Below, one piece after another: positions 51,730-60,986 of a DNA stretch of 64,000 nt (its first letter is position 1; every line of letters begins with the position of its first letter). This DNA is from Roseivirga sp. UBA6061. Its GTDB lineage: Bacteria; Bacteroidota; Bacteroidia; Cytophagales; Cyclobacteriaceae. Position numbers and translations under genes: made by a program. The stretch lies in assembly GCA_002427745.1 (NCBI GenBank), contig DIYF01000187.1:1-64000 (forward strand). Direction: 5' to 3'. The notes below the pieces were generated by a model that saw only the letters and a list, made by a program, of their open reading frames with translations, made no database searches and was not told the origin of the DNA.

Positions 51730-54231
51730 ATGATGATTAACCATATACGATATGGCCTTCTGGCCATACTCTTTAGTTTTCAGATCAGCCTCGTAGCGCA
51801 GGAAACGGGCTATTTTTTAACCACCAAGGGTGAATTACTCGAGATATCACTTGAAGACGCAAGTACAGTAAAGACAGTATCTCCGTCTTTTACTGAGGAT
51901 GCTCAGGTTCGGGACGCTCTGGTTTCAGGAGATTCTTTGATCTATATCATGACGCGGGAGAATTCCGGTGCTACCGGTTCTGATAAGGTTCTGTATAAAT
52001 ACACCATCGATACAGAGCAACTTGAGCAGATGGGCAAGCTTCCCGTGAGTTCAGGTTCCACTGTTTATTTTGAAGAGGTTTTAGATGGGAGTACTGTAAC
52101 ATTCCTGGTAAATGAAGATGACTTCCCATCCCGTTTCAGAATACTGGACCTTAACTCGTTTGAGTTCTCGGAACATGCCGGCTTTGTAAGAGGGGATGGT
52201 ACTTTTGAGACATTTAAGAATCCGGTTGATAATAGCTCCTGGTTTTGGCCCTACGACCCTGAGTTAGCCATACTATCCCAGTTTTCTCCTGACAGAGACT
52301 TCCGGAATAATATCGAATTAGATGCAAATACAGAAGGTTCTATTAACAGAAACCCGAACATGTCTGCTTTTGATGCGAAAGGAGACCTCTATAAGCTTAG
52401 GACAGAGACTTCGGGTAACACATCCGGAAGATATTTGCGCAAAGTCTCCTTTGAAGATAAAATCATTACTGATATAGGCATTTTAGGGTCAGAGAACACA
52501 TCCGGATTTCTGCTTATCCCGATAACCCTGGCTTACGATCAACCTCAGGTAGCTATAAGCCCTCCTTTAGTGAAACTTGAAAAGCAGGTAGTGGATTTGC
52601 CTGTTATTATGATACCGGTAACACTCAGTAACGTTGGTAACGAGCCGTTTACGGTGAATGATGCAACCCTCGGCACCGAAATATTTTCTTTGGCAATGTC
52701 CGGAGAATTAACGCTGAACCCGGGAGAAAAACATGTATTCAATGTCGACTTTGCTCCAACCGATGAGTCACTCTTCAGAGATACGCTGGAAATACTGGCC
52801 AATGGAGAAGGTGTTTATAAGAAGGTGCCATTACAAGGCCAGGTACATCGGGTATTTGATGAACGAACCGTAGAGGCAGTGAAGCCTAACGTGCATTATG
52901 CACAAACTATTTCAGGAGTAGTTGAGCTCAACGATGCGTTTGAAGAACAGGCTGTAATCGCAGAATTTTGTGCAACATGCCTGTATGCGATTTCTCCGGC
53001 TGGTCGTTTGTACCGAATTGATGTAACCGATGAAGACGTAGGGTTGGAGGTACTTGACGCGGGTAACGGTGAATATCACCATGTCAGAAACCTGAAGGAG
53101 CAATCGGACCACGAATTGCTTGGGTTCTCCTTTGACGGAGATTATTCCCTGGCATATCTCAACGAGCGGAGGTTTTACTGTTGCTCCAGCCCGGCAAACC
53201 CTGGCGGGGCGTTAACGATAATACGGTACGTATTTAACATGGATGTTCTGAATCAGCGCATACCCTTTATCTACAATCAAGTTACTGATTACTATGCCGA
53301 GATGTCGGATGTTTATGTAGAGCCGGGCATAAACAAGTTGTTTGCTTTATATGAACGTGATGAGAATAGAACAGGGATCATATCAGTTGAAGGCAGACAT
53401 ACGGAATACGTTGAGGTTCAGAAGGCCTTTAGTCACCTCTATTGGGGTAAGGGTGCAAGTTTAATAGCGCTGGACAGAAATGCGGGAGTTTATGCCATAG
53501 ATTTTCAAAATAAGAGCGCTGCGAGAGTAGCGACTTTTGCCGGAGCCATAATTGGCATCTGGCACCAGGGGGGGGATGATGTGGAAATAGGCTACGAATC
53601 CCTGGACTTTGGAGAGGTAGAGTTAGATCAGGAAAAGACTTTTGCGGTGCGTGTTTTCAACCAAAAAGAAGAATCTGTTACCCTCAACAACCTGAACCTG
53701 ACTGATAACACAGTGTTTACACATGCCGGAAGCCTGCCTGTTACCATTGAGCCAGGCAAAACAGTTGATTTACCCATTACATTCAGGCCGGTGGAAACCA
53801 CAGAGTCTGAAGATCAGGCTACACTGAGTTTTGCGGATGGTCAGGGCGATTTTCAGAAGATCATTTCATTAAAAGGACTGGGTGCAGAGGCCGATTCCGG
53901 TGGCGGTGACCCGGACCCCGATCCCGACCCTGACCCTGACCCTGACCCGGTAACAAGTGTGGAGGAGTTAATTTCTCTGGAACAAATCAGGGTGTTTCCA
54001 AACCCCGCCAGTGCTTCAGGTCACCTGAGCTTTGAAGGCGTGCCGGCTGGTGTTAAAGAGTTAAAATTCTTCAATACACATGGCCAGCTTGCACAAACAT
54101 ACAGGACTCAAAGGCGAACCCGGTTTAAAATTGATATCAGCCGGTTCGCAACAGCCGGCATTATGCTGGTTAAGTTTATCTCCGAAGACGGGGAATACCT
54201 GGGCTTTAAGCGGGTATTGTTAAAGCGCTAA
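51730..54231 (+). CDS. Type IX (type A) secreted protein with anchor-D domains
   Basis: This 833-residue protein has a signal peptide (about 1-23), an N-terminal propeller-like region (about 24-270), a choice-of-anchor-D-type beta sandwich (about 280-380, VTLSNVGNEPFTV), a second propeller-like region, a second such sandwich (about 620-720, YESLDFGEVELDQEKTF), a (Asp-Pro)7 linker, and a type A sorting domain at the end (IRVFPNPASASG; KFISEDGEYLGFKRVLLKR). It should be secreted through the type IX system and be surface-bound or released. Its ligand is unknown. Confidence 0.9.
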   Translation: MMINHIRYGLLAILFSFQISLVAQETGYFLTTKGELLEISLEDASTVKTVSPSFTEDAQVRDALVSGDSLIYIMTRENSGATGSDKVLYKYTIDTEQLEQMGKLPVSSGSTVYFEEVLDGSTVTFLVNEDDFPSRFRILDLNSFEFSEHAGFVRGDGTFETFKNPVDNSSWFWPYDPELAILSQFSPDRDFRNNIELDANTEGSINRNPNMSAFDAKGDLYKLRTETSGNTSGRYLRKVSFEDKIITDIGILGSENTSGFLLIPITLAYDQPQVAISPPLVKLEKQVVDLPVIMIPVTLSNVGNEPFTVNDATLGTEIFSLAMSGELTLNPGEKHVFNVDFAPTDESLFRDTLEILANGEGVYKKVPLQGQVHRVFDERTVEAVKPNVHYAQTISGVVELNDAFEEQAVIAEFCATCLYAISPAGRLYRIDVTDEDVGLEVLDAGNGEYHHVRNLKEQSDHELLGFSFDGDYSLAYLNERRFYCCSSPANPGGALTIIRYVFNMDVLNQRIPFIYNQVTDYYAEMSDVYVEPGINKLFALYERDENRTGIISVEGRHTEYVEVQKAFSHLYWGKGASLIALDRNAGVYAIDFQNKSAARVATFAGAIIGIWHQGGDDVEIGYESLDFGEVELDQEKTFAVRVFNQKEESVTLNNLNLTDNTVFTHAGSLPVTIEPGKTVDLPITFRPVETTESEDQATLSFADGQGDFQKIISLKGLGAEADSGGGDPDPDPDPDPDPDPVTSVEELISLEQIRVFPNPASASGHLSFEGVPAGVKELKFFNTHGQLAQTYRTQRRTRFKIDISRFATAGIMLVKFISEDGEYLGFKRVLLKR
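53908..53949 (+). repeat. Coding microrepeat for a seven-fold Asp-Pro linker
   Basis: Fourteen codons alternate Asp and Pro, mostly GACCCT/GACCCG with a GATCCC and CCC variants. It forms the rigid linker before the type IX sorting domain at residues 727-740 of the cargo protein. Slippage could vary its length. Confidence 0.9.
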
Positions 54232-54236
54232 GCTAG

Positions 54237-55463
54237 CTAGTACTTGTCTCCATTGATATAAACTGAGTCGATCCAGTCCACCCCGAAATGGTAGGCAATA
54301 GAATAGGGGTTGGTGCCCGGTTTGGCTACAATAAAATTAGCCAGTTTCCCTTCGGTAATACTTCCCACTTCATGCCCCAGCTCTATGGCAAAAGCAGCAT
54401 TGTAGGTAGTAGCATTGATGGCTTCTTCAGGCAATAATCTCATTCGGATACAGGCCAGAGCGTTGATCATAGACATGCTGTGAGAAGGGGCGGAACCCGG
54501 ATTGAAATCAGAGGCAAGTACCAGGGGAAGACCGCTCTCAATGAGCTTGCGACCAGGCGTAAAATCAATATTCAGAAAGAATGAGCAACCCGGCAGTGCC
54601 ACAGGAATGGTATCGGAGTCTTTCAGCAGAGAGATTTCATCTTCTGACAGAACCTCCAGGTGATCTACAGTCAAAGCTCCGTTTTCGATGGCTGCTTCGA
54701 TACCTCCGATTGAGTTAAACTGATTGACGTGTACTTTGGGCTTCAATTCATATTTGTCACCGGCCTCCAGTATCCTGCACATCTGCTCTTTGGAGTAATA
54801 GCCCTTTTCACAGAATACATCTATGTAGTCGGCCAGTCCTTCAGAGTATACCTGTGGTAGCATCTCATGAATAATTGCTTTGATATATTTCTCCTGGTCG
54901 TCATGGGGAAAGGCATGAGCTCCCAGAAAGGTGGACTTAACAGGAATTGGAAACTGTTCTCTGAGCCTGGCAATCACTCTCAGTATTTTTATTTCCGCTT
55001 CGGTAGTCAGTCCGTACCCACTCTTGATTTCTATGGCTCCGGTACCTTGTCTGATCACCTCCTCCAGCCTGCGGCAAGCACTGGCAAACAAATCGTCTTC
55101 ACTGGTTTCCTGGAGTTTTCTGGCTGAGTTAAGGATTCCACCGCCTGCCTCAGCTATGCTTTGGTAATCGATACCCTTGATCTTCATGACAAACTCTTCA
55201 TCGCGGTCTGCGGCAAACACCAGGTGTGTATGACTGTCTACGAAGGTGGGCATTAGCATGGCACCGCCTAAGTCGACTGTTTCATCGGCAGTGATCTCTT
55301 CTACTGAGTCCATAGATCCCCAGCCGGCAATCCGACCGCCCTCAGTAAGGAGCCACATGTCCTTGAGTACAGGCAGGTCTTTCATCATGGCACCCCGCAA
55401 CAAGTTATTGCTGGTAGGCCTTGCCTGAACAAGCTGCCCGATATGTGTGAAAAGCTTTTTCAT
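54237..55463 (-). CDS. hutI: Imidazolonepropionase
   Basis: The protein is about 408 residues, taking the ATG at 55463, which opens MKKLFTHIGQLVQ. A longer frame from 55541 would run into the barstar gene and is rejected. Metal-binding SHTHLVFAADRDEE (H at SHTH) and GAIEIKSGYGL, KVHVNQFNSIGGIEAA, HLEVLSEDE and ASDFNPGSAPSHSM are typical of the enzyme, which opens the imidazolone ring of imidazolonepropionate to formiminoglutamate in histidine breakdown. Its start is 4 bases downstream of the barstar stop, so the two are cotranscribed. Confidence 0.94.
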   Translation of the reverse strand: MKKLFTHIGQLVQARPTSNNLLRGAMMKDLPVLKDMWLLTEGGRIAGWGSMDSVEEITADETVDLGGAMLMPTFVDSHTHLVFAADRDEEFVMKIKGIDYQSIAEAGGGILNSARKLQETSEDDLFASACRRLEEVIRQGTGAIEIKSGYGLTTEAEIKILRVIARLREQFPIPVKSTFLGAHAFPHDDQEKYIKAIIHEMLPQVYSEGLADYIDVFCEKGYYSKEQMCRILEAGDKYELKPKVHVNQFNSIGGIEAAIENGALTVDHLEVLSEDEISLLKDSDTIPVALPGCSFFLNIDFTPGRKLIESGLPLVLASDFNPGSAPSHSMSMINALACIRMRLLPEEAINATTYNAAFAIELGHEVGSITEGKLANFIVAKPGTNPYSIAYHFGVDWIDSVYINGDKY

Positions 55464-55467
55464 AATA

Positions 55468-55761
55468 TTATTTGAATAAAGAAACGAGTAGCTGTGGTTG
55501 GGAGCCTCTTTCAACCTTCCGAAGGTTGACGAAGGCGGCACAGTCTAAAACGGAGTCAGCAATTTCCAACTGGGCCGGGTTCATGTTGCGACAGTCCCCG
55601 AAATCCAGCAGAGTGGGTTCGTTGACCAGATCATCCATACAATCAATCCAGGCATCCATATTCATCCCATAGTAATCCGGAAAGTCAAACAAGCTTGAGA
55701 ATGTATCATGAAATGATTTCCAGTTTTTGATACCTGTAATGTCTATGTCGACCACTTTCAT
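55468..55761 (-). CDS. Barstar-family protein in hut operon
   Basis: This 97-residue protein has the barstar signature: VVDIDITGIKNWKSFHDTFS at the start, FPDYYGMNMDAWIDCMDDL near 27-46, then LDFGDC and ADSVLDCAAFV. Barstars normally inhibit a secreted barnase-type ribonuclease, but no such gene is adjacent. The gene lies 4 bases upstream of hutI and 159 bases after the end of hutU. Its presence between hut genes is unexplained; it may bind an unrelated partner or inhibit an incoming toxin. Confidence 0.85.
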   Translation of the reverse strand: MKVVDIDITGIKNWKSFHDTFSSLFDFPDYYGMNMDAWIDCMDDLVNEPTLLDFGDCRNMNPAQLEIADSVLDCAAFVNLRKVERGSQPQLLVSLFK

Positions 55762-55915
55762 AAGGGAAGTTAAGTTTTTTGTCAGTGACAGATTCTATTT
55801 CGCCAGAATCTTGTGCAAAGGTTTTCCGTCTTGAGGGCATCCGTTTTCCAGGTCTGTTGTGTGTATATTCCTGTTCCACTGAATGACGTTCTCCTTTTTA
55901 GGGGGAATAGTAGCG

Positions 55916-55930
55916 GGGGCTTAAAGCCCC
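55916..55930. promoter_or_regulatory. GGGGCTT/AAGCCCC hairpin at hutU end
   Basis: GGGGCTT at 55916-55922 pairs with AAGCCCC at 55924-55930 around a single base, and overlaps the hutU stop codon. It is short, has no T-tract on either side, and could act as an attenuating or stabilising hairpin in the transcript towards the barstar gene. Formation with a one-base loop would need the stem to open by two or more pairs. Confidence 0.25.
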
Positions 55931-57912
55931 TCAAGCAAACTATCGTCCACCAGGTTGGGAATGGTTACCTTAAGCTTTGGCTCAGCATCCATGGCTCTCT
56001 GAATCGACTCCATGGCATGTGGATTTCGGGCCCAGTTTCTTCTGGCAATTCCGTTGTTAACATCCCAGAAGAGCATGCTTTCCAGCCTGCGATCAGCTTC
56101 AGCAGAACCGTCCAGCAGCATACCAAAGCCTCCGTTCACTACCTCACCCCAGCCAACACCACCGCCATTGTGCAGAGAAACCCAGGTGGCACCCCGGAAG
56201 GCATCACCTACAAAATTGTGGACGGCCATATCGGCTGTAAAGCTGGAACCATCATAGATATTGGAGGTCTCGCGATAAGGAGAGTCCGTACCGGAAACAT
56301 CATGGTGATCACGCCCCAATACTACCGGACCGATCTTTCCTGCCCTGATGGCGTCATTAAAGGCTTTGGCAATGAGCGTTCTGCCCTCGGCATCGGCATA
56401 GAGAATACGTGCCTGAGAGCCAACCACCAGCTGGTTCTTCTCAGCCTCTCTTACCCAATGCAGATTGTCTTTTAATTGAGGTTGAATGGAAGCAGGTGCT
56501 GTTTGAAGCAGGTGCTCCAGTACTTCTGCCGCGATACGATCGGTAGCGCGCAGGTCTTCTGCTTTACCGGAAGTACAAACCCAGCGGAAAGGACCAAAAC
56601 CATAGTCAAAACACATAGGGCCCATGATGTCCTGCACATAAGACGGGTATCGGAAGGCAATACCATCCTCAGCCATCACCTCTGCTCCCGCACGTGAAGC
56701 TTCCAGTAAAAAGGCATTGCCGTAATCGAAGAAGTAGGTGCCCCCGGCTGTATGTCGGTTGATGGCTTCTGCCTGTCTCCTCAGCGAGGCATAGACCTGC
56801 TCTTTGAACTGATCAGGGTCATTGGCCATCATAGCATTGGCTTCTTCAAAGCCCAGCCCTACCGGATAATAGCCTCCTGCAAAAGGATTGTGCAGTGAGG
56901 TCTGATCCGAACCGAAATCCACCTTCAGGTTATGCTCAGCAAATTGCTCCCAGACCTCAACAATGTTGCCCAGATAGGCAAAGGAGATGTTGGCTTTGTC
57001 TGCCTTGGCCTTCTTTACCTTCCCGATCAGCAGATCCATATCCTCGATAACTTCATCTACCCAGCCTTGTTCCTGCCTTTTCCAGGCTGCTTTCGGGTTG
57101 ACTTCTGCCGTCACCGATACCACACCCGCTATACTGGCCGCTTTGGGCTGTGCACCACTCATACCCCCGAGCCCGGAAGTAACGAACAGCAGCCCTCCGA
57201 AGTTTTCAGAGCCTGCCTTCATACGTGCCGCATTCAGCACGGTAATGGTAGTACCGTGAACAATACCCTGCGGACCAATGTACATATAAGAGCCTGCGGT
57301 CATCTGACCGTATTGTGTCACTCCCAGGGCGTTGAATTTCTCCCAGTCATCCGGTTGAGAGTAGTTGGACACCATCATGCCGTTGGTCACCACCACCCGG
57401 GGGGCTTCGGCATGAGAAGGAAAAAGTCCCAGGGGATGACCGGAGTACATAACAAGGGTCTGCTCATCTGTCATTTCTGCCAGGTATCTCATTACCAGTC
57501 TGTATTGAGCCCAGTTTTGAAATACGGCACCATTGCCTCCGTAAGTAATCAGCTCATAAGGGTGCTGAGCCACTTTGGGGTCCAGGTTGTTCTGGATCAT
57601 CAGCATAATGGCTTTGGCCTGCTCCGATTTGCCCGGATAGTCACCGATGCTTCTGGCGTAAATGTCATAGGCCGGCATAAAGCGATACATATAGATGCGT
57701 CCGTAACGTCTGAGCTCTTCCATAAACTCAGGGGCGAGCTCAGCGTGCCAGGCCGCAGGAAAGTAGCGGAGCGCATTGCGAATGGCCAGTTTTTTATCGG
57801 CAACAGACAGGATGTCTTTGCGCTTGGGAGCCCTGCTGATATGCTCATCCAGTACAGGCTGAGTGGGAATGGCCGAAGGGATGCCTTCTGATATTGCTTC
57901 CTGAAAATTCAT
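55921..57912 (-). CDS. hutU: Urocanate hydratase
   Basis: I use the ATG at 57912, which gives 663 residues opening MNFQEAISEGIPSAIP; the upstream frame to 58065 lies inside hutH and is rejected. Motifs include MYSGHPLGLFPSH, the NAD-binding GGLGGMSGAQPKAA and GRDHHDVSGTDSPYRET. The length is more than 100 residues above the about 560 of the common proteobacterial enzyme, as is usual for Bacteroidota and some other phyla. It converts urocanate to imidazolonepropionate with a tightly bound NAD. It starts 10 bases after the hutH stop. Confidence 0.95.
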   Translation of the reverse strand: MNFQEAISEGIPSAIPTQPVLDEHISRAPKRKDILSVADKKLAIRNALRYFPAAWHAELAPEFMEELRRYGRIYMYRFMPAYDIYARSIGDYPGKSEQAKAIMLMIQNNLDPKVAQHPYELITYGGNGAVFQNWAQYRLVMRYLAEMTDEQTLVMYSGHPLGLFPSHAEAPRVVVTNGMMVSNYSQPDDWEKFNALGVTQYGQMTAGSYMYIGPQGIVHGTTITVLNAARMKAGSENFGGLLFVTSGLGGMSGAQPKAASIAGVVSVTAEVNPKAAWKRQEQGWVDEVIEDMDLLIGKVKKAKADKANISFAYLGNIVEVWEQFAEHNLKVDFGSDQTSLHNPFAGGYYPVGLGFEEANAMMANDPDQFKEQVYASLRRQAEAINRHTAGGTYFFDYGNAFLLEASRAGAEVMAEDGIAFRYPSYVQDIMGPMCFDYGFGPFRWVCTSGKAEDLRATDRIAAEVLEHLLQTAPASIQPQLKDNLHWVREAEKNQLVVGSQARILYADAEGRTLIAKAFNDAIRAGKIGPVVLGRDHHDVSGTDSPYRETSNIYDGSSFTADMAVHNFVGDAFRGATWVSLHNGGGVGWGEVVNGGFGMLLDGSAEADRRLESMLFWDVNNGIARRNWARNPHAMESIQRAMDAEPKLKVTIPNLVDDSLLEGL

Positions 57913-57922
57913 CTTCGTGGGA

Positions 57923-59491
57923 TTAGTGTTGTTCAAAGGATTCATTAAAGGGACTGGCGAGGTCTGAGTTGCCTGTTTCTCTCGCAATGTGGGAAAGGGC
58001 CCGGCTGACCACAATTTCATGGGCTGTGGTGATATCATGAGCGAATACCCTGTCCACTTCCGCATGGTCTACTTTCTGGCGTACGTGAGCGTGACAGGCT
58101 TCCAGTATAGCGCTTGACTTTAAGGGTCTGCGGAAGTCAAATGCCTGGGCAGCACAAAGGAGTTCTATCGCCAGAATACGTTCCAGATTACCGATAATCT
58201 GCAGGGCTTTGCGTCCACTGATGGAGCCCATGCTTACATGGTCTTCCTGCCCGAGAGAGGTAGGTATGCTGTCTGCACTGGCCGGATAGGCAAGACTTTT
58301 ATTCTCACTGGCCAGAGCAGCTGAGGTATATTGTGGCAGCATAAAACCGGAGTTGATACCGGTATTTTTCATGAGTAGCTGCGGAAGTCCCTCAATTTTG
58401 CCTTCCAGTGAAAGGTAGATTCTTCTGTCTGAAATGTTGCCTATTTCTGAAGCAGCCAGGGCGCAAAAGTCCAGTGGTAGTGCCAGCGGCTGACCATGGA
58501 AGTTACCGCCACTGATGGTCTCTTCTGCACTTAGCAGAATGGGGTTATCGGTTACAGCATTCAGTTCAATTTCCAGTTGCTCTTTGAGATGCAACCAGGA
58601 AGCTCTGGACGTGCCATGCACCTGTGGAATGCAGCGCAGAGAGTAGGGGTCCTGTACGCGACTACAGTTGGCATGTGAGCTGAGAATTTCAGAGTCCTGA
58701 AGCAGCGCCCGCATTCTGTGGGCTACGTGGATATTTCCCGGAAAGGGCCTGATAGCATGCAGTTTTTCGCTGAAGGGTTTTACTGAGCCAAGCAGGGCCT
58801 CAATCATCATGGCGCCAATAATGTCAGCGACATCCAGGCAATTATGCAATCTGTCGACTACCTCCACGGCATGGGCAGCAATGAACTGCGTGCCATTGAT
58901 CAGGGCCAGGCCTTCTTTAGGTCCCAGTTGTATGGGGTCAATGTTTCTCTCAGCGAAGAGTTCGGCTGTTTTTACGGTTTTACCGGCTACTTGCACCTGC
59001 CCCAGGCCAATGAGAGGTAAAAAGGCATGTGCCAGGGGAGCCAGGTCTCCGGAGGCTCCAACAGAACCCTGAGCCGGTACAATGGGGATAATATCTTCAT
59101 CGATATGCCATAAGATACGCTCAAGGGTAGCCAGTGCTATGCCGGAATAGCCCTGTGCCAAAGAATGCAGCTTGAGTATCAGCATCAGCTTGGCAATTTC
59201 CGTACTGATGGCTTCACCAACCCCTACACTGTGGCTTTTGAGAATGTTTTCCTGAAGAATCTGTGTATCCTCTGCTGAAATAATGGTAGTACACAAGGGA
59301 CCGAAACCCGTATTCACTCCATACACGGTATCTCCCTTATCCACAATCTGGCGTACATCGGCTGCACTTTTCAGAATGCGTTCCCGGGCATCTTCATCGA
59401 TTATTCCACGGACCTCACCGCGCGCAACAGACAGGGCGATGCTGGCAGTCAGGTGGTCTTTTCCGTAGCAAAAGGTCTTTTCCATAGGCAA
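57923..59491 (-). CDS. hutH: Histidine ammonia-lyase
   Basis: This 522-residue enzyme begins histidine breakdown by removing ammonia to give urocanate. The MIO-forming triad is A146-S147-G148 in VGASGDLAPLAH (counted from the ATG at 59491; a second ATG, codon 3, is possible). Other family motifs are YGVNTGFGPL near residue 60, ENILKSHSVGVG and QPLALPLDFCALA. It is the first gene of the hut operon, divergent from the LysR gene, with hutU directly downstream. No hutG, hutF or formimidoyltransferase gene lies in the window. Confidence 0.95.
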   Translation of the reverse strand: MPMEKTFCYGKDHLTASIALSVARGEVRGIIDEDARERILKSAADVRQIVDKGDTVYGVNTGFGPLCTTIISAEDTQILQENILKSHSVGVGEAISTEIAKLMLILKLHSLAQGYSGIALATLERILWHIDEDIIPIVPAQGSVGASGDLAPLAHAFLPLIGLGQVQVAGKTVKTAELFAERNIDPIQLGPKEGLALINGTQFIAAHAVEVVDRLHNCLDVADIIGAMMIEALLGSVKPFSEKLHAIRPFPGNIHVAHRMRALLQDSEILSSHANCSRVQDPYSLRCIPQVHGTSRASWLHLKEQLEIELNAVTDNPILLSAEETISGGNFHGQPLALPLDFCALAASEIGNISDRRIYLSLEGKIEGLPQLLMKNTGINSGFMLPQYTSAALASENKSLAYPASADSIPTSLGQEDHVSMGSISGRKALQIIGNLERILAIELLCAAQAFDFRRPLKSSAILEACHAHVRQKVDHAEVDRVFAHDITTAHEIVVSRALSHIARETGNSDLASPFNESFEQH

Positions 59492-59540
59492 GTGATTACA
59501 GGCGTTAAATCCTTTGATAAATCGAAGCTACACAGAGTTT

Positions 59541-59592
59541 TTAATTACTCTAAATGATTTATTTTTATTAATTAATAACTGAAAGTAATTAA
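59541..59592. promoter_or_regulatory. Inverted repeat between hutH and LysR gene
   Basis: TTAATTACT at 59541-59549 and AGTAATTAA at 59584-59592 are perfect inverted 9-mers 34 bases apart, set in an AT-rich region between divergent genes. The second copy touches the LysR start codon. LysR proteins bind such paired sites in divergent promoters, so the LysR protein is the natural ligand and autoregulation is likely. Confidence 0.42.
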
Positions 59593-60458
59593 TGGAGATC
59601 AGACACTTAAAATATTTAATGGCAGTGGGACAGGAGCTGCATTTTGGGAGGGCTGCCGATAAGTTGTTTATCACCCAGCCTGCTCTGAGCCGTCAGATTC
59701 AACAGCTGGAAGAGGAATTGGGGGTGAAACTACTGGAACGGAATAAACGCAACGTAGCCCTTACCACGGCCGGTGCCTACCTGATAGATGAGGCTGAGTA
59801 CATTGTCAATCACCTTAGCCATGTGATTGAATCCACGAAACGAAAGGCCAAGGGAGAGGAGGGAGAAGTGCGTATTGGTTTTGTAGGGTCAGCCATGCAG
59901 GATGTTATTCCTGACCTGCTCGTCAGGCTCAATCAGGAGTATCCGAAACTGCATACCTCTCTGGATGAGCTGAGCAATAAGGAACAGCTCAGTGCCTTGA
60001 TTCATGACCGACTCGATATTGGTTTTGTAAGAATGGAAAGGGTTTCCACTGACTATGGACAGAAAGTAGTTTTTGAAGACAGCTTTTCCCTGGTGCTACC
60101 CTCAGATCATCAGCTGACTGCAGGTACTTTCGTTAGCCTCAATCAGCTTCGTGATGAGCGCTTTATTCTCTTCTCACATGAGTATAGTCAGGAGTACTAT
60201 GAAAACATTATGAGCATTTTTGCCGATCATGGTTTTGAGCCCAATGTATCGCATCGTTCGGTACATGCCAATACCATTTTTCGTCTGGTGGAAAAACACC
60301 TGGGGGTTGCCATTGTGCCATCCGCTCTGGCCTCCGGGGTAGACCTGGGAGTACAGTTCATTACACTGGCATCCTTACCACAGCGAACCAGATTAACCGC
60401 TGTGTGGGATCAACGCAACAGGAATGCTGCCCTTGAGAAGCTTATAAGCTTATTGTGA
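59592..60458 (+). CDS. LysR-family regulator, probably of the hut operon
   Basis: This 288-residue protein has an N-terminal winged helix (about 1-60, with RHLKYLMAVGQELHFGRAAD and ITQPALSRQIQQLEEELG) and a C-terminal effector-binding domain (about 90-288, EVRIGFVGSAMQ). It is divergent from hutH, the typical spot for a local activator; histidine or urocanate would be a likely effector. That role is an inference from position. A LysR regulator differs from the HutC repressor common in proteobacteria. Confidence 0.9.
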   Translation: MEIRHLKYLMAVGQELHFGRAADKLFITQPALSRQIQQLEEELGVKLLERNKRNVALTTAGAYLIDEAEYIVNHLSHVIESTKRKAKGEEGEVRIGFVGSAMQDVIPDLLVRLNQEYPKLHTSLDELSNKEQLSALIHDRLDIGFVRMERVSTDYGQKVVFEDSFSLVLPSDHQLTAGTFVSLNQLRDERFILFSHEYSQEYYENIMSIFADHGFEPNVSHRSVHANTIFRLVEKHLGVAIVPSALASGVDLGVQFITLASLPQRTRLTAVWDQRNRNAALEKLISLL

Positions 60459-60489
60459 TAAATTTTACCTCATGAATTAACGCACATTC

Positions 60490-60735
60490 CTAATAGTGGC
60501 GAGGTGGTGGTGCTCCGTTCATGCATTCCGAAGCTCTGTCACATGGGCCGTTTGGAGAAGGTGCCAGGCACATTGCCGCAGCATGAACGCTTCCATCCGG
60601 GAACTCAATTGTACAAATAGTGAGATCATACTTTGAGGGCCTGGATTGAGCATTTGATCTTGCCAGTGTCAAAGTAAGTGTTGCCATTATCAGAATGCAT
60701 GATAGCCTTTTCTTATAAGTCAGGAGGTTTTTCAT
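60490..60735 (-). CDS. Small cysteine-rich secreted peptide (paralogue B)
   Basis: This 81-residue protein has a signal peptide of about 29 residues (ending ARSNAQ) and a short mature part with four cysteines (in TIC, AMC, GPC and SEC) in the arrangement IEFPDGSVHAAAMC-x6-GPC-x5-C. It aligns with the peptide upstream at the FxDG, C, PSP-x-G-x-C and final C positions. I recognise no family. Its ATG lies 1 base after the upstream stop, so the pair is cotranscribed. Two disulfides are possible in the mature peptide. Confidence 0.7.
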   Translation of the reverse strand: MKNLLTYKKRLSCILIMATLTLTLARSNAQSRPSKYDLTICTIEFPDGSVHAAAMCLAPSPNGPCDRASECMNGAPPPRHY

Positions 60736-60736
60736 C

Positions 60737-60976
60737 TTATTGATCTTCTTTGTTCTTCGGAAGGCACATAACTAATTTCGCACAGGTCCCGGTTGGCGAA
60801 GGAGAGTCGCAGGAGGCTCCGGTTTCAATGGTACCATCACTGAAGTAGGTATAACAGACACATGGATTATACCTGGTTTGATTTTGTTTTGCTTGACTGT
60901 TCTGCGGTAGGAGAATCAGCACGATTGTCAAAATTCCTAAAAAAGCTCCGGGTAGCTGTTTCTTATTTGTTTTCAT
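60737..60976 (-). CDS. Small cysteine-rich secreted peptide (paralogue A)
   Basis: Taking the ATG at 60976 gives 79 residues with a signal peptide (about 1-29, LLPQNSQA). A longer frame from 61069 lies inside the lipoprotein gene and is rejected. The mature part contains five cysteines: NPCVC, GASC, GTC and VMC, with FSDGTIETGASCDSPSPTGTC matching the pattern of paralogue B. Its ATG lies 10 bases downstream of the lipoprotein stop. The CxC at the front is extra compared with B. Confidence 0.7.
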   Translation of the reverse strand: MKTNKKQLPGAFLGILTIVLILLPQNSQAKQNQTRYNPCVCYTYFSDGTIETGASCDSPSPTGTCAKLVMCLPKNKEDQ

Positions 60977-60986
60977 ATCCTTTGAT

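Noticed and set aside
56932..57891. A 319-codon open frame on the plus strand
   Set aside because: It is antisense to hutU, whose family motifs are clear; long antisense frames are a by-product of codon usage.
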